A stretch of 64,000 nucleotides of DNA from Paludibacteraceae bacterium (GCA_017454915.1 JAFTCC010000032.1:1-64000), one strand, 5' to 3'; positions 53,868-63,199 are shown, counted from the stretch's first letter. Numbers and translations are program-made. The notes: generated by a model from the letters alone, not told the origin.

Positions 53868-54542
53868 TTATCTTCTCGACCTCATGAAGATTAGCAAGTA
53901 CTGGACGAGTGTGGCGAGGCTTGCAAGGGCTGCAACGACGTAGGTGTATGCTGCGGACTTGAGTGCGTCAACCGCCATGGGTTTGGTCTGCGCGTCAACG
54001 ATGCCGGCTTTGTCAAGCCACTGCACTGCGCGCTTGGAGGCGTTGATTTCCACGGGCAGTGTTATGAGTGAGAAGAGAGAGGTGATGGCGAACAGCACAA
54101 TCCCAACACCGAGTAAGTATGGGGTTACCTCCAGCAACAGTATTCCGATGGTGAGTATCCATGGTGTAAACTTGTTGGATATGTTCACTGCCGGCACGAG
54201 CGCACTTCGCAAGCGCAGGGGCGAGTAGGCGGTGGCGTGCTGAACTGCATGTCCGCACTCGTGAGCCGCAACGGCGATGGCGGCAACGGTTCGTTGGCCA
54301 AAGACGGGAGTGCTCAGGTTCACGGTCTTCTTCATGGGGTCATAGTGGTCGGTTAGCGAACCTTCTGTGGAGAGTACGCTGACGTCGGTGATGCCGTTTT
54401 CACGAAGCATCTGCTCTGCAACTTCTTTGCCGCTTTGCTGCACTCGAACTTGACCATATTTTTGCATCTTTTTTTCGAGGTTGTTGCTCACCAGATAACT
54501 GATGAGTGCAATCACTCCGAAAATCATGTAATAGCCTATCAT
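53868..54542 (-). CDS. YugP-type membrane zinc metallopeptidase
   Basis: A 224-residue membrane protein. The zinc site is HECGH in AAHECGHAVQHATAY, with a probable third ligand further on. Hydrophobic segments lie at the N-terminus, around 120-165 and near the C-terminus. It matches the YugP family of small membrane proteases of unknown substrate. It lies 13 bases after the PorD-like gene on the same strand, where related genomes often have other genes, so the link may be local. Confidence 0.85.
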   Translation of the reverse strand: MIGYYMIFGVIALISYLVSNNLEKKMQKYGQVRVQQSGKEVAEQMLRENGITDVSVLSTEGSLTDHYDPMKKTVNLSTPVFGQRTVAAIAVAAHECGHAVQHATAYSPLRLRSALVPAVNISNKFTPWILTIGILLLEVTPYLLGVGIVLFAITSLFSLITLPVEINASKRAVQWLDKAGIVDAQTKPMAVDALKSAAYTYVVAALASLATLVQYLLIFMRSRR

Positions 54543-54555
54543 AACTCTCTGCTGT

Positions 54556-55467
54556 TTATTGTTTTATTTTCTCGTAAGTGTTTATGCGTGTAGGATCTAC
54601 ATCAAAAAGTATCTGGTAAACGTTTTTTTTCTCGTCTGGCGTGCCTTTTGTGAAGATGTCGGTCAGTTCCTGATTTTTTGCGTCAAGGAAAAGCGCGACG
54701 AGTGCTGTTTCTGGTCTTGCGCGGTTAACCTTGCGCAGCACTTCTATGTTTTTTGCTATAGCCGCTCTGCCGTTGTCCACATTGGCTGACATCATGTCGA
54801 GTCCAAGGCGGTGATATTCATAAAAGTAAAGGCGAAGTGGCTTAAATGCGTCGTCCATCAGGTTGTTGATGATGGCGTAGCGGTTGCGGTGGTCATCAAA
54901 CGCCTTCCAGCCTTTCATCTCGCCGCCTTCGATTGATGCGCTCTGGGCGTTGCTCACTATGTTTTCGCACTGCTGGAAATATGGCGTGCCGCCCATCTTA
55001 GCGTATGTGTCTGCGTCCCAGCCCATGACGAGGTAGGCATAGTAGGTGAGCAATGCCGTGAGGTTTGAGCTGAAACTGTTGTCCTGAAATTCCAACTGGT
55101 CATATTCCGCATACTTGAAGTTGAAGTTGTTGTCCTTCATGTTGAGTAGCGGGGTGGTGTACGAAGTCTCAAAAACCGGACGGCGGGCCTGAAGGGTGAG
55201 CTCACAGTTGAACATGTTGTTGGCTTCGTCATATCCGTTGACGACTATCAGCACCGAACATTCAATCCGTTCTTGTTGCGTGACGGTTTGATTGGTGAAC
55301 TTGCGGTTGTTGAGATACTCTGTTATGCTTGTCTGCAGTGTGCTGAAAACCTGCTTGTTAGAACCCTGTATCTGGTCTGAGTTGATTGTGACGCGGCAGT
55401 CCAATTCTTGTGCCGCCATCAGTGCCGGAACTATCGCAAGTAGTAGTATGAGCAGTTTTCTGGTCAT
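54556..55467 (-). CDS. DUF4835/PorD-like secreted protein
   Basis: A 303-residue protein with a signal peptide (LLILLLAIVPALMAAQ). It matches the DUF4835 type, called PorD in work on type IX secretion. The start ELDCRVTINSDQIQGSNKQVF is typical. The position right after coaBC is also usual for Bacteroidetes. Its mechanism is not known. A type IX-secreted protein at 60143-63133 fits the presence of that secretion route. The ATGA overlap with coaBC suggests co-translation. Confidence 0.85.
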   Translation of the reverse strand: MTRKLLILLLAIVPALMAAQELDCRVTINSDQIQGSNKQVFSTLQTSITEYLNNRKFTNQTVTQQERIECSVLIVVNGYDEANNMFNCELTLQARRPVFETSYTTPLLNMKDNNFNFKYAEYDQLEFQDNSFSSNLTALLTYYAYLVMGWDADTYAKMGGTPYFQQCENIVSNAQSASIEGGEMKGWKAFDDHRNRYAIINNLMDDAFKPLRLYFYEYHRLGLDMMSANVDNGRAAIAKNIEVLRKVNRARPETALVALFLDAKNQELTDIFTKGTPDEKKNVYQILFDVDPTRINTYEKIKQ

Positions 55468-56681
55468 TTGTTCTTGTGTTCAACTATGTGGTCCACAATG
55501 GCTTTTGCCACTTGTGCTTTGCTCATCAGTTCAAGTTCTTTTCCTTCTTTTTTACCACGCGTGAAAATGGTTACCTTGTTGGTGTCACAGCCAAACCCTG
55601 CACCCTCGTCGCGCAACGAGTTGAGGACAATGAAGTCGAGGTTCTTGCTGTCCATTTTTTTGAGCGCGTTGACTTGCTCGTCATTAGTTTCAAGCGCGAA
55701 GCCGAGCATCCACTCGTCGGGCTGACGCTTTACTTTGCCGAGTGCGGCGGCGATGTCTTTGGTAGGTTCAAGGTCTAAGCTGATGTTTTGTTCATGGCGC
55801 TTTATTTTGCTGCCGCTTGTCGTTTTGGGCCTATAGTCTGCCACCGCTGCGCAAAGTATCACTCCGTCAAAGTAGTTTTTAGCGTGGCAGGTTAGTGCCG
55901 CCTCGTACATCTGTTGGGCAGTGGTTACGCCAATAATCTCAATGTCGCTGTGTTTTGCCTTGACGCTGACAGGTCCGCTAATCACCGTCACGCTTGCTCC
56001 TCTTGCCCGGCATTCGTCAGCGAGTGCGTAAGCCATTTTTCCTGTTGAGTGGTTGCTGATGAACCGCACAGGGTCAATGTTCTCCACTGTTGGGCCTGCG
56101 GTAATCAGAATACTTTGATACTCAAGGCTCTGTGGTGTTAGCAAGTCTTGCGTGGCAGTCAGTATGTCTTCAGGCTCTGGCATTCGTCCTTCTCCGCTTA
56201 CGCCGCATGCCAGTTCGCCCGTGGCTGGCATCATGACTTCCATGCCTCCGATGTCCTGCAGTGTCCTGATGTTGGCTTGCACGATTGGATTATGCCACAT
56301 GGCTTCGTTCATGGCAGGTACTATAAGCCGTGGTCCGCCAAAGGCGAGCATCTGTGTCGTGAGGGCGTCGTCGCCAATGCCGGCTGCGAATTTACCGATG
56401 ACGTTGGCTGTGGCAGGCGCTACAACGAAAATGTCTGCCCACTGCGCAAGCGACACGTGGGCTGTGGTGCGTGGCTCACGGTTGTCAAACACATCGGAGT
56501 AAAGCGGATTGCAAGATACTGTCTCAAGCGTCAACGGAGTAACGAAACGCAGGGCATTGGCTGTCGCCACTACCCTGACATCCGCGCCGCTCTTCTTATA
56601 GCGACGTATCAAATCCGGTATCTTGTAGGCGGCTATGCCACCACTGATGCCGACTAATATGTGTTTGCCGTTCAAGCACAT
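55464..56681 (-). CDS. coaBC: Phosphopantothenoylcysteine decarboxylase/phosphopantothenate-cysteine ligase
   Basis: About 405 residues from ATG 56681; a longer frame overlaps the omega-like gene and lacks family sequence. The N-terminal CoaC half is a flavoprotein, with HILVGISGGIAAYK, a conserved PAMNEAMW and the active-site Cys loop ACGVSGEGRM. The C-terminal CoaB half has ITAGPTVENIDPVRFISNHSTG and the AVADYRP motif. It joins Cys to phosphopantothenate, then decarboxylates the product, making coenzyme A precursor. It sits between the omega and PorD-like genes. Confidence 0.95.
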   Translation of the reverse strand: MCLNGKHILVGISGGIAAYKIPDLIRRYKKSGADVRVVATANALRFVTPLTLETVSCNPLYSDVFDNREPRTTAHVSLAQWADIFVVAPATANVIGKFAAGIGDDALTTQMLAFGGPRLIVPAMNEAMWHNPIVQANIRTLQDIGGMEVMMPATGELACGVSGEGRMPEPEDILTATQDLLTPQSLEYQSILITAGPTVENIDPVRFISNHSTGKMAYALADECRARGASVTVISGPVSVKAKHSDIEIIGVTTAQQMYEAALTCHAKNYFDGVILCAAVADYRPKTTSGSKIKRHEQNISLDLEPTKDIAAALGKVKRQPDEWMLGFALETNDEQVNALKKMDSKNLDFIVLNSLRDEGAGFGCDTNKVTIFTRGKKEGKELELMSKAQVAKAIVDHIVEHKNK

Positions 56682-56697
56682 GGCACCCAAACTGACC

Positions 56698-57039
56698 TTA
56701 AAGTTCTTCTTCTTTCTCCTTGAGCGGATTGCGGTAGATGATCTTATGGTCAATGAACTCCTGTGTGGCTATCATGTGAGGTTTCGGAAGCCTCTCGTAG
56801 TAGCGCGAAAGTTCTATTTGTTCCTTGTTCTCAAACACTTCCTCAACACCGCTGTCTTGGTTTGCATTAGCAAATTCCTGTAACTTCTGGTCAAGCTCAT
56901 GCTTCATTTCGGTGTTGATTTGGTTTGCGCGCTTGGCAATGATGGCGACAGTTTCGTAAACGTTTCCAACCTCGCTCCACATGGCGTTCATGTCGCGAGT
57001 TTGGGTGTTGGCATCAGCCGTGATTTTTTTGAAATCCAT
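56698..57039 (-). CDS. rpoZ: RNA polymerase omega (Rpb6-like) subunit, Bacteroidetes type
   Basis: A 113-residue protein. The conserved Rpb6/omega core is seen as GNVYETVAIIAKRANQINTE at about 25-44, the helix that holds the beta-prime subunit. The C-terminal half (FENKEQIELSRYYERLPKPH) is typical of the Bacteroidetes form. It helps RNA polymerase assembly. Gene order bamD, omega, coaBC, PorD-like is usual in the phylum and supports the call. Confidence 0.85.
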   Translation of the reverse strand: MDFKKITADANTQTRDMNAMWSEVGNVYETVAIIAKRANQINTEMKHELDQKLQEFANANQDSGVEEVFENKEQIELSRYYERLPKPHMIATQEFIDHKIIYRNPLKEKEEEL

Positions 57040-57109
57040 AATTGTTTCTCGTTTTATTTTGTTTGCCCATTCTGATGGGCGGTTATTATTTGCTGATTAT
57101 CTTTGGGTT

Positions 57110-57907
57110 CTATTCTTTCAAATGTTTTTTTATCTCAATGTAGATTTTGTCGGCCTGCTTGCGGAATTTTCCGTCAGGATATTCGTTGATGAAGCTGTAG
57201 TACTCGTCTTTGGCATCACGAAACCTTTCCTCCTGCGTGTCGCTTGCGCTGGATTTGGCGCGAAGATATTTGCTCTCGAAGATTATGTAGCCGAACTCTT
57301 CGCGGTAATTTGAGAAGGGATAATCGTTGAGCGCGTTGTTTGACACGATGATGGCAGATTGGTAGTTGTCGCCGCGATACAAACCGAGGTTGCGGTATAA
57401 GCGTGCGGTGAGCAACTCTTTGTATGCCAACTTGTTGAATAACTCGTCAAGCAGTTGGTCGGCCCTTTGTATGCTGTCTGATTCTGGATATAATTCCGTA
57501 AATTCCTGCAGGTTGCTGATGGCCTCGTTTGTCGTGGTCTGGTCTAACCGTGCGTCAGGCGACATGAGATAGTTGCAGTAACCAATCATGAATTTTGAGA
57601 GTTCAGCGTACTCGCCTCTCGGAAAACTGCGCAGATAGGTCTGATAGTAGTCTATGGCGGATTGATAGTCTTTGCTGCCTCGGTGACATTCAGCCAGATA
57701 ATGTAAAATCTGCTGTGAGCGGTCCGTGCCGCGGTAGTACATGGCTATGTCGTCAAACAAACCTTGAGCCTTGATGTACTTCTTGGCGTTGAACAACTCA
57801 ACAGCCTTCTGATACTTAAAGTTATGGTCAGTTGACTTGAGGATTTTGTTGTAGTCTGAACAGCCGCACAAAACCACTGTAAGCAATATGAAAATATATT
57901 TGCGCAT
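57110..57907 (-). CDS. bamD: Outer membrane assembly lipoprotein BamD
   Basis: About 265 residues from ATG 57907 (MRKYIFILLTVVLCGC), a lipoprotein signal; a longer frame to 58006 would overlap rsmI and lose the signal. The mature part is a row of TPR units: KAVELFNAKKYIKAQGLFDD, YLAECHRGSKDYQSAIDYY and later ones. BamD is the lipoprotein partner of BamA that inserts beta barrels in the outer membrane. A TAACTTTG box lies only nine bases before the ATG. The length is normal. Confidence 0.92.
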   Translation of the reverse strand: MRKYIFILLTVVLCGCSDYNKILKSTDHNFKYQKAVELFNAKKYIKAQGLFDDIAMYYRGTDRSQQILHYLAECHRGSKDYQSAIDYYQTYLRSFPRGEYAELSKFMIGYCNYLMSPDARLDQTTTNEAISNLQEFTELYPESDSIQRADQLLDELFNKLAYKELLTARLYRNLGLYRGDNYQSAIIVSNNALNDYPFSNYREEFGYIIFESKYLRAKSSASDTQEERFRDAKDEYYSFINEYPDGKFRKQADKIYIEIKKHLKE

Positions 57908-57916
57908 ATTATCGTG

Positions 57917-57924
57917 CAAAGTTA
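57917..57924 (-). promoter_or_regulatory. -7 promoter element (TAACTTTG) nine bases before bamD
   Basis: An exact consensus on the minus strand. The spacing leaves a leader of only a few bases, as at the FKBP-like gene and the 12.5-kb tiny unit. Confidence 0.65.
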
Positions 57925-58002
57925 CGACTTTTTTCGCAAACAGCAAAAAAATATCATAAGCCTGTGCTATTATAGGCTTGACATTTTTTACGGAGCCACT
58001 TA

Positions 58003-58668
58003 TCACTTTTTCCCTGCAACGATGATTACAAATTCCCCTTTGGGTGGGGTGGCGGTAAAATGTGTGACAAGTTCCTGAAGCGTACCGTGCAATGTCTGTT
58101 CGTGTATTTTGCTTATTTCGCGGCTCACCGACGCGCGCCTTTCGTTTCCGAGGGCTTCGGCGAGTTGCTGCAGTGTCTTAACTACGCGGAACGGTGATTC
58201 GTAGAAAATCATCGTGCGTGTTTCCTCTTTTATTTGGTTGAGCCGTGTCAGCCGCCCTTTTTTTTGTGGTAGGAAGCCCTCGAAGCAGAAGCGGTCGTTT
58301 GGCAGCCCGGAATTTACGAGCGCCGGTATGCATGCTGTGGCTCCGGGCAATGTCTGAACCTCAATGTCCGCCTCCACGCATGCCCTGACGAGCATAAAAC
58401 CCGGGTCGCTAATGGCTGGTGTGCCGGCGTCGGAAATAAGCGCCACGTTGAGGCCGGCCTTAATGCGTTCCACAACACTGCCAACAGTCTGGTGCTCGTT
58501 GAACTTGTGGTGGCTCTGCATAGGGGTGTGAATGTCATAGTGGTGCAGCAGCACGCTGCTTGTGCGTGTGTCCTCGGCAAGAATTAAATCTGCCTCTTTG
58601 AGGACGCGCACAGCGCGAAACGTCATATCGTCGAGATTGCCGACAGGGGTGGGGACTACGTAGAGCAT
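58003..58668 (-). CDS. rsmI: 16S rRNA (cytidine-1402-2'-O)-methyltransferase
   Basis: A 221-residue SAM-dependent methyltransferase of the tetrapyrrole methylase fold. It shows LYVVPTPVGNLDDMTFRAV at the start, then LILAEDTRTS and ISDAGTPAISDPGF. It modifies C1402 in the decoding centre of 16S rRNA. It is slightly shorter than proteobacterial RsmI, lacking the C-terminal extension, which is normal here. It precedes bamD on the same strand. Confidence 0.93.
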   Translation of the reverse strand: MLYVVPTPVGNLDDMTFRAVRVLKEADLILAEDTRTSSVLLHHYDIHTPMQSHHKFNEHQTVGSVVERIKAGLNVALISDAGTPAISDPGFMLVRACVEADIEVQTLPGATACIPALVNSGLPNDRFCFEGFLPQKKGRLTRLNQIKEETRTMIFYESPFRVVKTLQQLAEALGNERRASVSREISKIHEQTLHGTLQELVTHFTATPPKGEFVIIVAGKK

Positions 58669-58707
58669 AAAAATGTCGTGGGTAGAAATGCAGACGCAGT
58701 GGCTTAA

Positions 58708-59745
58708 TTATGCGAACAGGCGCGCTACTATAGCAAGGAAGTTCTGTTGGTCTTCTGACTCAAAATCCCAATGCAGGGTGTTGCGCAGATAGGCTTGTGC
58801 CTCGTCGAGCGACTTGGTGAGGTTGAGGGCCTGTATGGTTTTGTTCATGATTTCACCCTTGCTGTCAAACAGAGTGCGCTGATAGTAAAAGCGGTCGCCG
58901 AGCGTCATGCCTTGGAATATGTCAACGATGCGGGCCTTGTTGAGCTGCTCGTTGCGGGTTGTGGAATTGACTGAAGTGCCAATCGTGGCGGCCTGTTGGG
59001 TGTTAAACAGGTCAAAGGCGTCTGGCTCGGCATTGCCGTTGATCGTGTTCTCGTTTGCGCTTATCTGCTCAGCAGACTGTTCTTCATCTGAAGCGTCTTC
59101 TGCTCCGTCGCTAATTTGTGCTGGCTCGTCCGGTTGCTGTTCTTGTGCAAAGGCGTTCTGCTCTTGAGTCGCGGCGATTTCTTCCTGTTCTTGCTCCTGC
59201 TCCAGCTCCTGAGGTTCGGCGTCAATGTGTCCGCCGTTGTCGCCGTGTTGCCTAAAGTTTTGAGCAGCGTGCAAAACTCTTGAAATCCAACTCTCACTTG
59301 TCTCTGGCTCCGCTTCTTTTTCCTGCTGGGGCTCGTCGTTATGCGCAGCTTCGTGTGTTTCGGCTATGTGCTGTTCTTCTGGCTGCGTCGGTTCTTCGGT
59401 TTCTATTTGTTCTTTGGAGTTATCCTGTTTCGTGTGCTCTTCTGCGTCATAATCATTTTGCGGCTCACTTGCGGCTACTGTCTGCTCATGATTTTCAACA
59501 TTTTGCTGCTCTTCATTCAGTTCTTTGCGCTGCTCGTGGGACGTGTCCGCTTCTTCTGCTGTTGCAGGGGCGTTGACGTCTGTGGGGGTGAGGTCGTCTA
59601 ATCGTTTGGCTATGTTCTCTGCCTTGTGTTTGGCAAGTTGAAGAAGAACGGGGGGGAGTGAGTTTATCTCGCCGAGGCCTTTGGTGAGTTGAGTGAGTTC
59701 GGCGATGTCGTTCAATAGTAATTCTACTACAAGTTTGTTGTCCAT
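58708..59745 (-). CDS. Acidic Glu/Gln-rich protein with conserved C-terminal domain
   Basis: A 345-residue protein, likely cytoplasmic. Residues 1-50 are helical (LVVELLLNDIAELTQLTKGL). About 60-250 form a disordered tract rich in Glu and Gln (for example EPQELEQEQEQEEIA). The last about 80 residues are conserved in Bacteroidetes, with IFQGMTLGDRFYYQRTLFD and MNKTIQALN, ending ENQ-like LHWDF and FLAIVARLF. Function is unknown. A TAACTTTG box lies 24 bases before the ATG. Confidence 0.75.
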   Translation of the reverse strand: MDNKLVVELLLNDIAELTQLTKGLGEINSLPPVLLQLAKHKAENIAKRLDDLTPTDVNAPATAEEADTSHEQRKELNEEQQNVENHEQTVAASEPQNDYDAEEHTKQDNSKEQIETEEPTQPEEQHIAETHEAAHNDEPQQEKEAEPETSESWISRVLHAAQNFRQHGDNGGHIDAEPQELEQEQEQEEIAATQEQNAFAQEQQPDEPAQISDGAEDASDEEQSAEQISANENTINGNAEPDAFDLFNTQQAATIGTSVNSTTRNEQLNKARIVDIFQGMTLGDRFYYQRTLFDSKGEIMNKTIQALNLTKSLDEAQAYLRNTLHWDFESEDQQNFLAIVARLFA

Positions 59746-59768
59746 AATGAAAATTTATTTTGCAAGCG

Positions 59769-59776
59769 CAAAGTTA
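59769..59776 (-). promoter_or_regulatory. -7 promoter element (TAACTTTG) for the acidic protein gene
   Basis: An exact consensus on the minus strand. The 397-base gap to the next gene also holds the opposite promoter at 60004. Confidence 0.65.
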
Positions 59777-60003
59777 TTAAAAATTATCTGATTATTTCTT
59801 TGACTGCGCGGAAAATCAAAGAAATATTTGTTTTTTTTATTAGCGCAACGCTAATTTAATGCTTTTTTATGCCCCGACAGTTAACTCTGTGCTGCCTCAA
59901 TTTTTGTTGGCCATCTTGTAATGAAATGATACAAAAAAGCCTAAAAATGTAGCGATTTTGTGTTTTTGTGGCACATTTTCTTTCCATTTTGAAAAAATAT
60001 CCG

Positions 60004-60011
60004 TAACTTTG
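60004..60011 (+). promoter_or_regulatory. -7 promoter element (TAACTTTG) for the large secreted protein gene
   Basis: An exact consensus. It gives an untranslated leader of about 125 bases before ATG 60143. The leader shows no clear hairpin. Confidence 0.65.
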
Positions 60012-60142
60012 TGACGTTTTATTAAGGTATTTATATTTCCATAAGGTTAATAGAATTTGTGTCGAGTTGAGTAATATCAGCCGCTTTTTTAGATCAATGC
60101 CGCCAGTGGCATTAGAATTTTATGATATAAAGGACTACGCCT

Positions 60143-63133
60143 ATGAAGTTTTTCTTTACTGCTTTTTCAAGATTCACAGCCCGTTATTTAAGTTTGTTGT
60201 TGGTGTGGTTGCCAATATCTTTGATATTTGCGCAAGACACTTGGGTATTCACATTCAACTATGCGACTACATCCAAGAAAAACCTGACGTGGAACTCTCG
60301 GGTTACTAAAAATGGTGTTGCGCAAAACGATGTAGTATGGAGCCATAGCGCTAACGCTGTATCGTACACGCAGGGTTCGGGATGCTTCGTGTCAACAACC
60401 CCCATCACGATTTGTTCGTCAATATCAATAAATTATATTAAATCCGTAACGGTCAATTATACTGCCGAACGTGCTGGGCAGACTGTTAAGATGTCGTATC
60501 TCGAGCCGATGACGACCGAGGGCTTCACAACTTACAACACTGCCAACCAGTATTATTCTAACACTAACGCCCCGCGGGCATACAGCACAACTCCTTTGAC
60601 AGCCAACATTGCGGAGGACGACTCGTTCAACGGCTATATCCAGTTGCAGTTCAAAGGCTATAGTTCGTCATACAAGATAGGCATCATTTCGGTGGTGGTT
60701 ACCACCTATGCAGCACCGTTGCGCACGGTGTCTTTCGATTGCCACGACCTTGCGCCCGACCCAGCGCCGCTGACTGAAGTGGAATGTGGTGAAGGCGTGA
60801 GGTTGCCGGTTGTCAATATGCCTCTTTGCGGAAGGTGGCAGTTTGTCGGATGGCTTTTCGACCCGCAAACGGAAACGGTAACGTCTGAGCCGCCTTTGCT
60901 TAAGCACCCTGGCTCCATTTATAAGCCTAATCAGGACGTTACCCTGCATGCGCTTTTCAAGAAGGACGGGGCGTATGTGCCGACTTCCACGCAATACATT
61001 TTCAGCAAATCAGAATATACTCTGATGACAGAGCAAGGCACGTGGGACGGACCTACTCCCACTTACCTCTCGGCAGGGACTGGCGTGGGCTGGTCATCTG
61101 ATGCCACAATTGTTTCACCACGTTCTTATACCGACATAACTAAAATACATGTAAAGGGTAATCTGGAGCGATTCTGGGCAACAGGGGATGTTAAGGTCTA
61201 TGTCGATGATAATCTTGCGTTTACATATTCTATACGTCCCGACCATGTTGAATTGGAGTTTGACGTTGATTTTGCAACACCGGTCAATGGCAATGTCAAA
61301 ATTGAGTTCCTTGGCTTTACCGGGGTTGCCGTGGCGATAGATTACATCGAGGTGTACTACTCGGATTATGTGGGTTATTTCTATAGTTCTGTGCCGGAAT
61401 GCCCTGAAGACATCACGCCTAAAGTGCTCTGGGGACAATCTGATTTCACAATAGAGGGTGCGACAAGCGGCTCAATTACGCTGCCGCTGTCGAGTGCTAT
61501 TGCTGGCGCGAGGGACGAAACACGAGACGTGCTCACGTTCTCTGCTGCTTTGCCGCAAGGACAGGTTTTTGAACTGATTGTGGACGGAGGCGAGAAGACG
61601 GTGAAAGTGCCGGCGATAGTGTCGAGTGCTAAAACAAGCGTAAACACCACGGAAGACGAAGACATCGTGATTCTGCCGGGCGCAAAACTCACGCTTTGGT
61701 CTGGCACCGTCAATGCCCGAAACCTCTACATCTACCGCAGGAATGACACCAGCGGACAGCTCGACATGAGAGGCGGAACGCTTAACCTGAACGGCGAAAG
61801 CATGCTTGTGCTCACCATCAATCCCGACCGCTACTATTTCTTTGGCACGCCTTATCAATCCGATTTGGCGCAAGCACATTACCTTAATGGCGCGGCAACT
61901 AATTACAACACGCCGGATGCTTCTCTCGACTGGTGGATTGTGCAGAACTATGACGGCGCACGGCGCGCTCAGGTGGGCTACGACTGGAACAACTGGCAGG
62001 GCATACAATCATCAGCAACACAGCTTCGTAGCGGAGAAGGACATGCCATTGGCATTGACATCGTGGGCAAACCTCATGCGCAGCGCTCTTACGTGTTCCC
62101 GTTTGAGCACGACTTGAGCACGGAAAACGATGCAAAACAAATCGCCGTGTCAGCGCACGTTCCAACGTCAGGGGGTGCGTTTGACGAAGGGTGGAACTTC
62201 CTGAGCAACCCATATCTGCATAACATGAAAGGCGCGGGGGCATCGTTACCCGGAAGCAGGCTGCTCTATTTTGTGCTGCCGGTTGACGGCACAGACCAAA
62301 GGTTCAGCCAGCACCTTGCTTCTGAAATAACGTCTTTGCCGCCGTTCTCAACTTTCTTCGTTCAAGTGCGCGGCAGTTCTGACACCTATCTTACACTTGG
62401 CAGCAACGGTGCGCGGGCGGCGTCTGCACAGCAGCGGAGAGCAGCATCGCAAAGCTTATCAGAAGGAGCGCAAATGGCGGACGAGCCGCTCCTGATGAGG
62501 TTTAACATCACAACTCCAGATGATGACCACGACCATCTGACGCTCGTCTTGGCAGATGATTTCAGCGCTGACCAACTCGTTATTGGCGAAGACCAAGAAA
62601 AACTCGGCAACGGTGACTTCATACAGCTTTACGCTCTTGAGCAGAACCGCAGGCTCGCGTTCGACGCTATCAATAAGGATGACGCACAAGCTGGCACTCG
62701 GCTTGGCATGTATCTGCCCGCTGCTGGACAGTACACTCTCTCGTTCAGCGAACTCAACGGCAACACAAATGACATCGAGGCGGTTTATCTTGTTGACGAA
62801 GTGGACAACACGGTTACAGACCTCTTAGCGTCAGATGCCACCTTTAGTGCCGCATCGGGCTTGAGCAACGACCGCTTCAGCCTTCGCGTTGCCTTCAAGG
62901 GCTCGCAACAAGGCGCAGGGGATGAGGAGAGCCTGCATGGCTTGGAAATCATCACCCGCGACGGAGAAATCGCCGTGAGCGGCATTGCGGAGACCAAAAT
63001 GGTGCGCCTGTTCAACGCAGAGGGCAAAATGTTGCTTGAAACCGGAGCGCAAGGTACATGGCGTTCGCACAAGCTGCCGCAAGGTGTGTATGTGCTGCTT
63101 GTGGGCAACGCAACGCGCAAAGTGGTGCTGTAG
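60143..63133 (+). CDS. Large secreted protein with type IX secretion C-terminal domain
   Basis: A 996-residue protein with a signal peptide (about 1-31). The N-terminal part has a beta-rich domain (about 32-200). A stretch resembling an InlB-type repeat follows near 215-280 (FVGWLFDPQTETV, then DVTLHALFKK). A second beta-rich domain precedes a long region with GTPYQSDLAQAHYL and ENDAKQIAVSA that resembles Bacteroidetes fibre or adhesin-like proteins. The last about 75 residues form a T9SS type A sorting domain, with GLEIITRDGEI, MVRLFNAEGKMLLETG and QGVYVLLVG. It should be exported across the outer membrane. The function of the body is unknown. Confidence 0.85.
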   Translation: MKFFFTAFSRFTARYLSLLLVWLPISLIFAQDTWVFTFNYATTSKKNLTWNSRVTKNGVAQNDVVWSHSANAVSYTQGSGCFVSTTPITICSSISINYIKSVTVNYTAERAGQTVKMSYLEPMTTEGFTTYNTANQYYSNTNAPRAYSTTPLTANIAEDDSFNGYIQLQFKGYSSSYKIGIISVVVTTYAAPLRTVSFDCHDLAPDPAPLTEVECGEGVRLPVVNMPLCGRWQFVGWLFDPQTETVTSEPPLLKHPGSIYKPNQDVTLHALFKKDGAYVPTSTQYIFSKSEYTLMTEQGTWDGPTPTYLSAGTGVGWSSDATIVSPRSYTDITKIHVKGNLERFWATGDVKVYVDDNLAFTYSIRPDHVELEFDVDFATPVNGNVKIEFLGFTGVAVAIDYIEVYYSDYVGYFYSSVPECPEDITPKVLWGQSDFTIEGATSGSITLPLSSAIAGARDETRDVLTFSAALPQGQVFELIVDGGEKTVKVPAIVSSAKTSVNTTEDEDIVILPGAKLTLWSGTVNARNLYIYRRNDTSGQLDMRGGTLNLNGESMLVLTINPDRYYFFGTPYQSDLAQAHYLNGAATNYNTPDASLDWWIVQNYDGARRAQVGYDWNNWQGIQSSATQLRSGEGHAIGIDIVGKPHAQRSYVFPFEHDLSTENDAKQIAVSAHVPTSGGAFDEGWNFLSNPYLHNMKGAGASLPGSRLLYFVLPVDGTDQRFSQHLASEITSLPPFSTFFVQVRGSSDTYLTLGSNGARAASAQQRRAASQSLSEGAQMADEPLLMRFNITTPDDDHDHLTLVLADDFSADQLVIGEDQEKLGNGDFIQLYALEQNRRLAFDAINKDDAQAGTRLGMYLPAAGQYTLSFSELNGNTNDIEAVYLVDEVDNTVTDLLASDATFSAASGLSNDRFSLRVAFKGSQQGAGDEESLHGLEIITRDGEIAVSGIAETKMVRLFNAEGKMLLETGAQGTWRSHKLPQGVYVLLVGNATRKVVL

Positions 63134-63165
63134 CAGATTTTTTTGTTTGCCATAGAATACATGAG

Positions 63166-63197
63166 GGTGTCGGTTAGTCTGACCGGCATCTTTTTTT
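63166..63197 (+). terminator. Terminator after the T9SS-exported protein gene
   Basis: A nine-pair stem with two G-T pairs, GGTGTCGGT at 63166-63174 with ACCGGCATC at 63182-63190, followed by seven T. Confidence 0.85.
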
Positions 63198-63199
63198 GT

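Noticed and set aside
53587-53943. 118-codon frame over the tRNA gene
   Set aside because: It reads straight through tRNA-Arg and into the metallopeptidase gene on the opposite strand.
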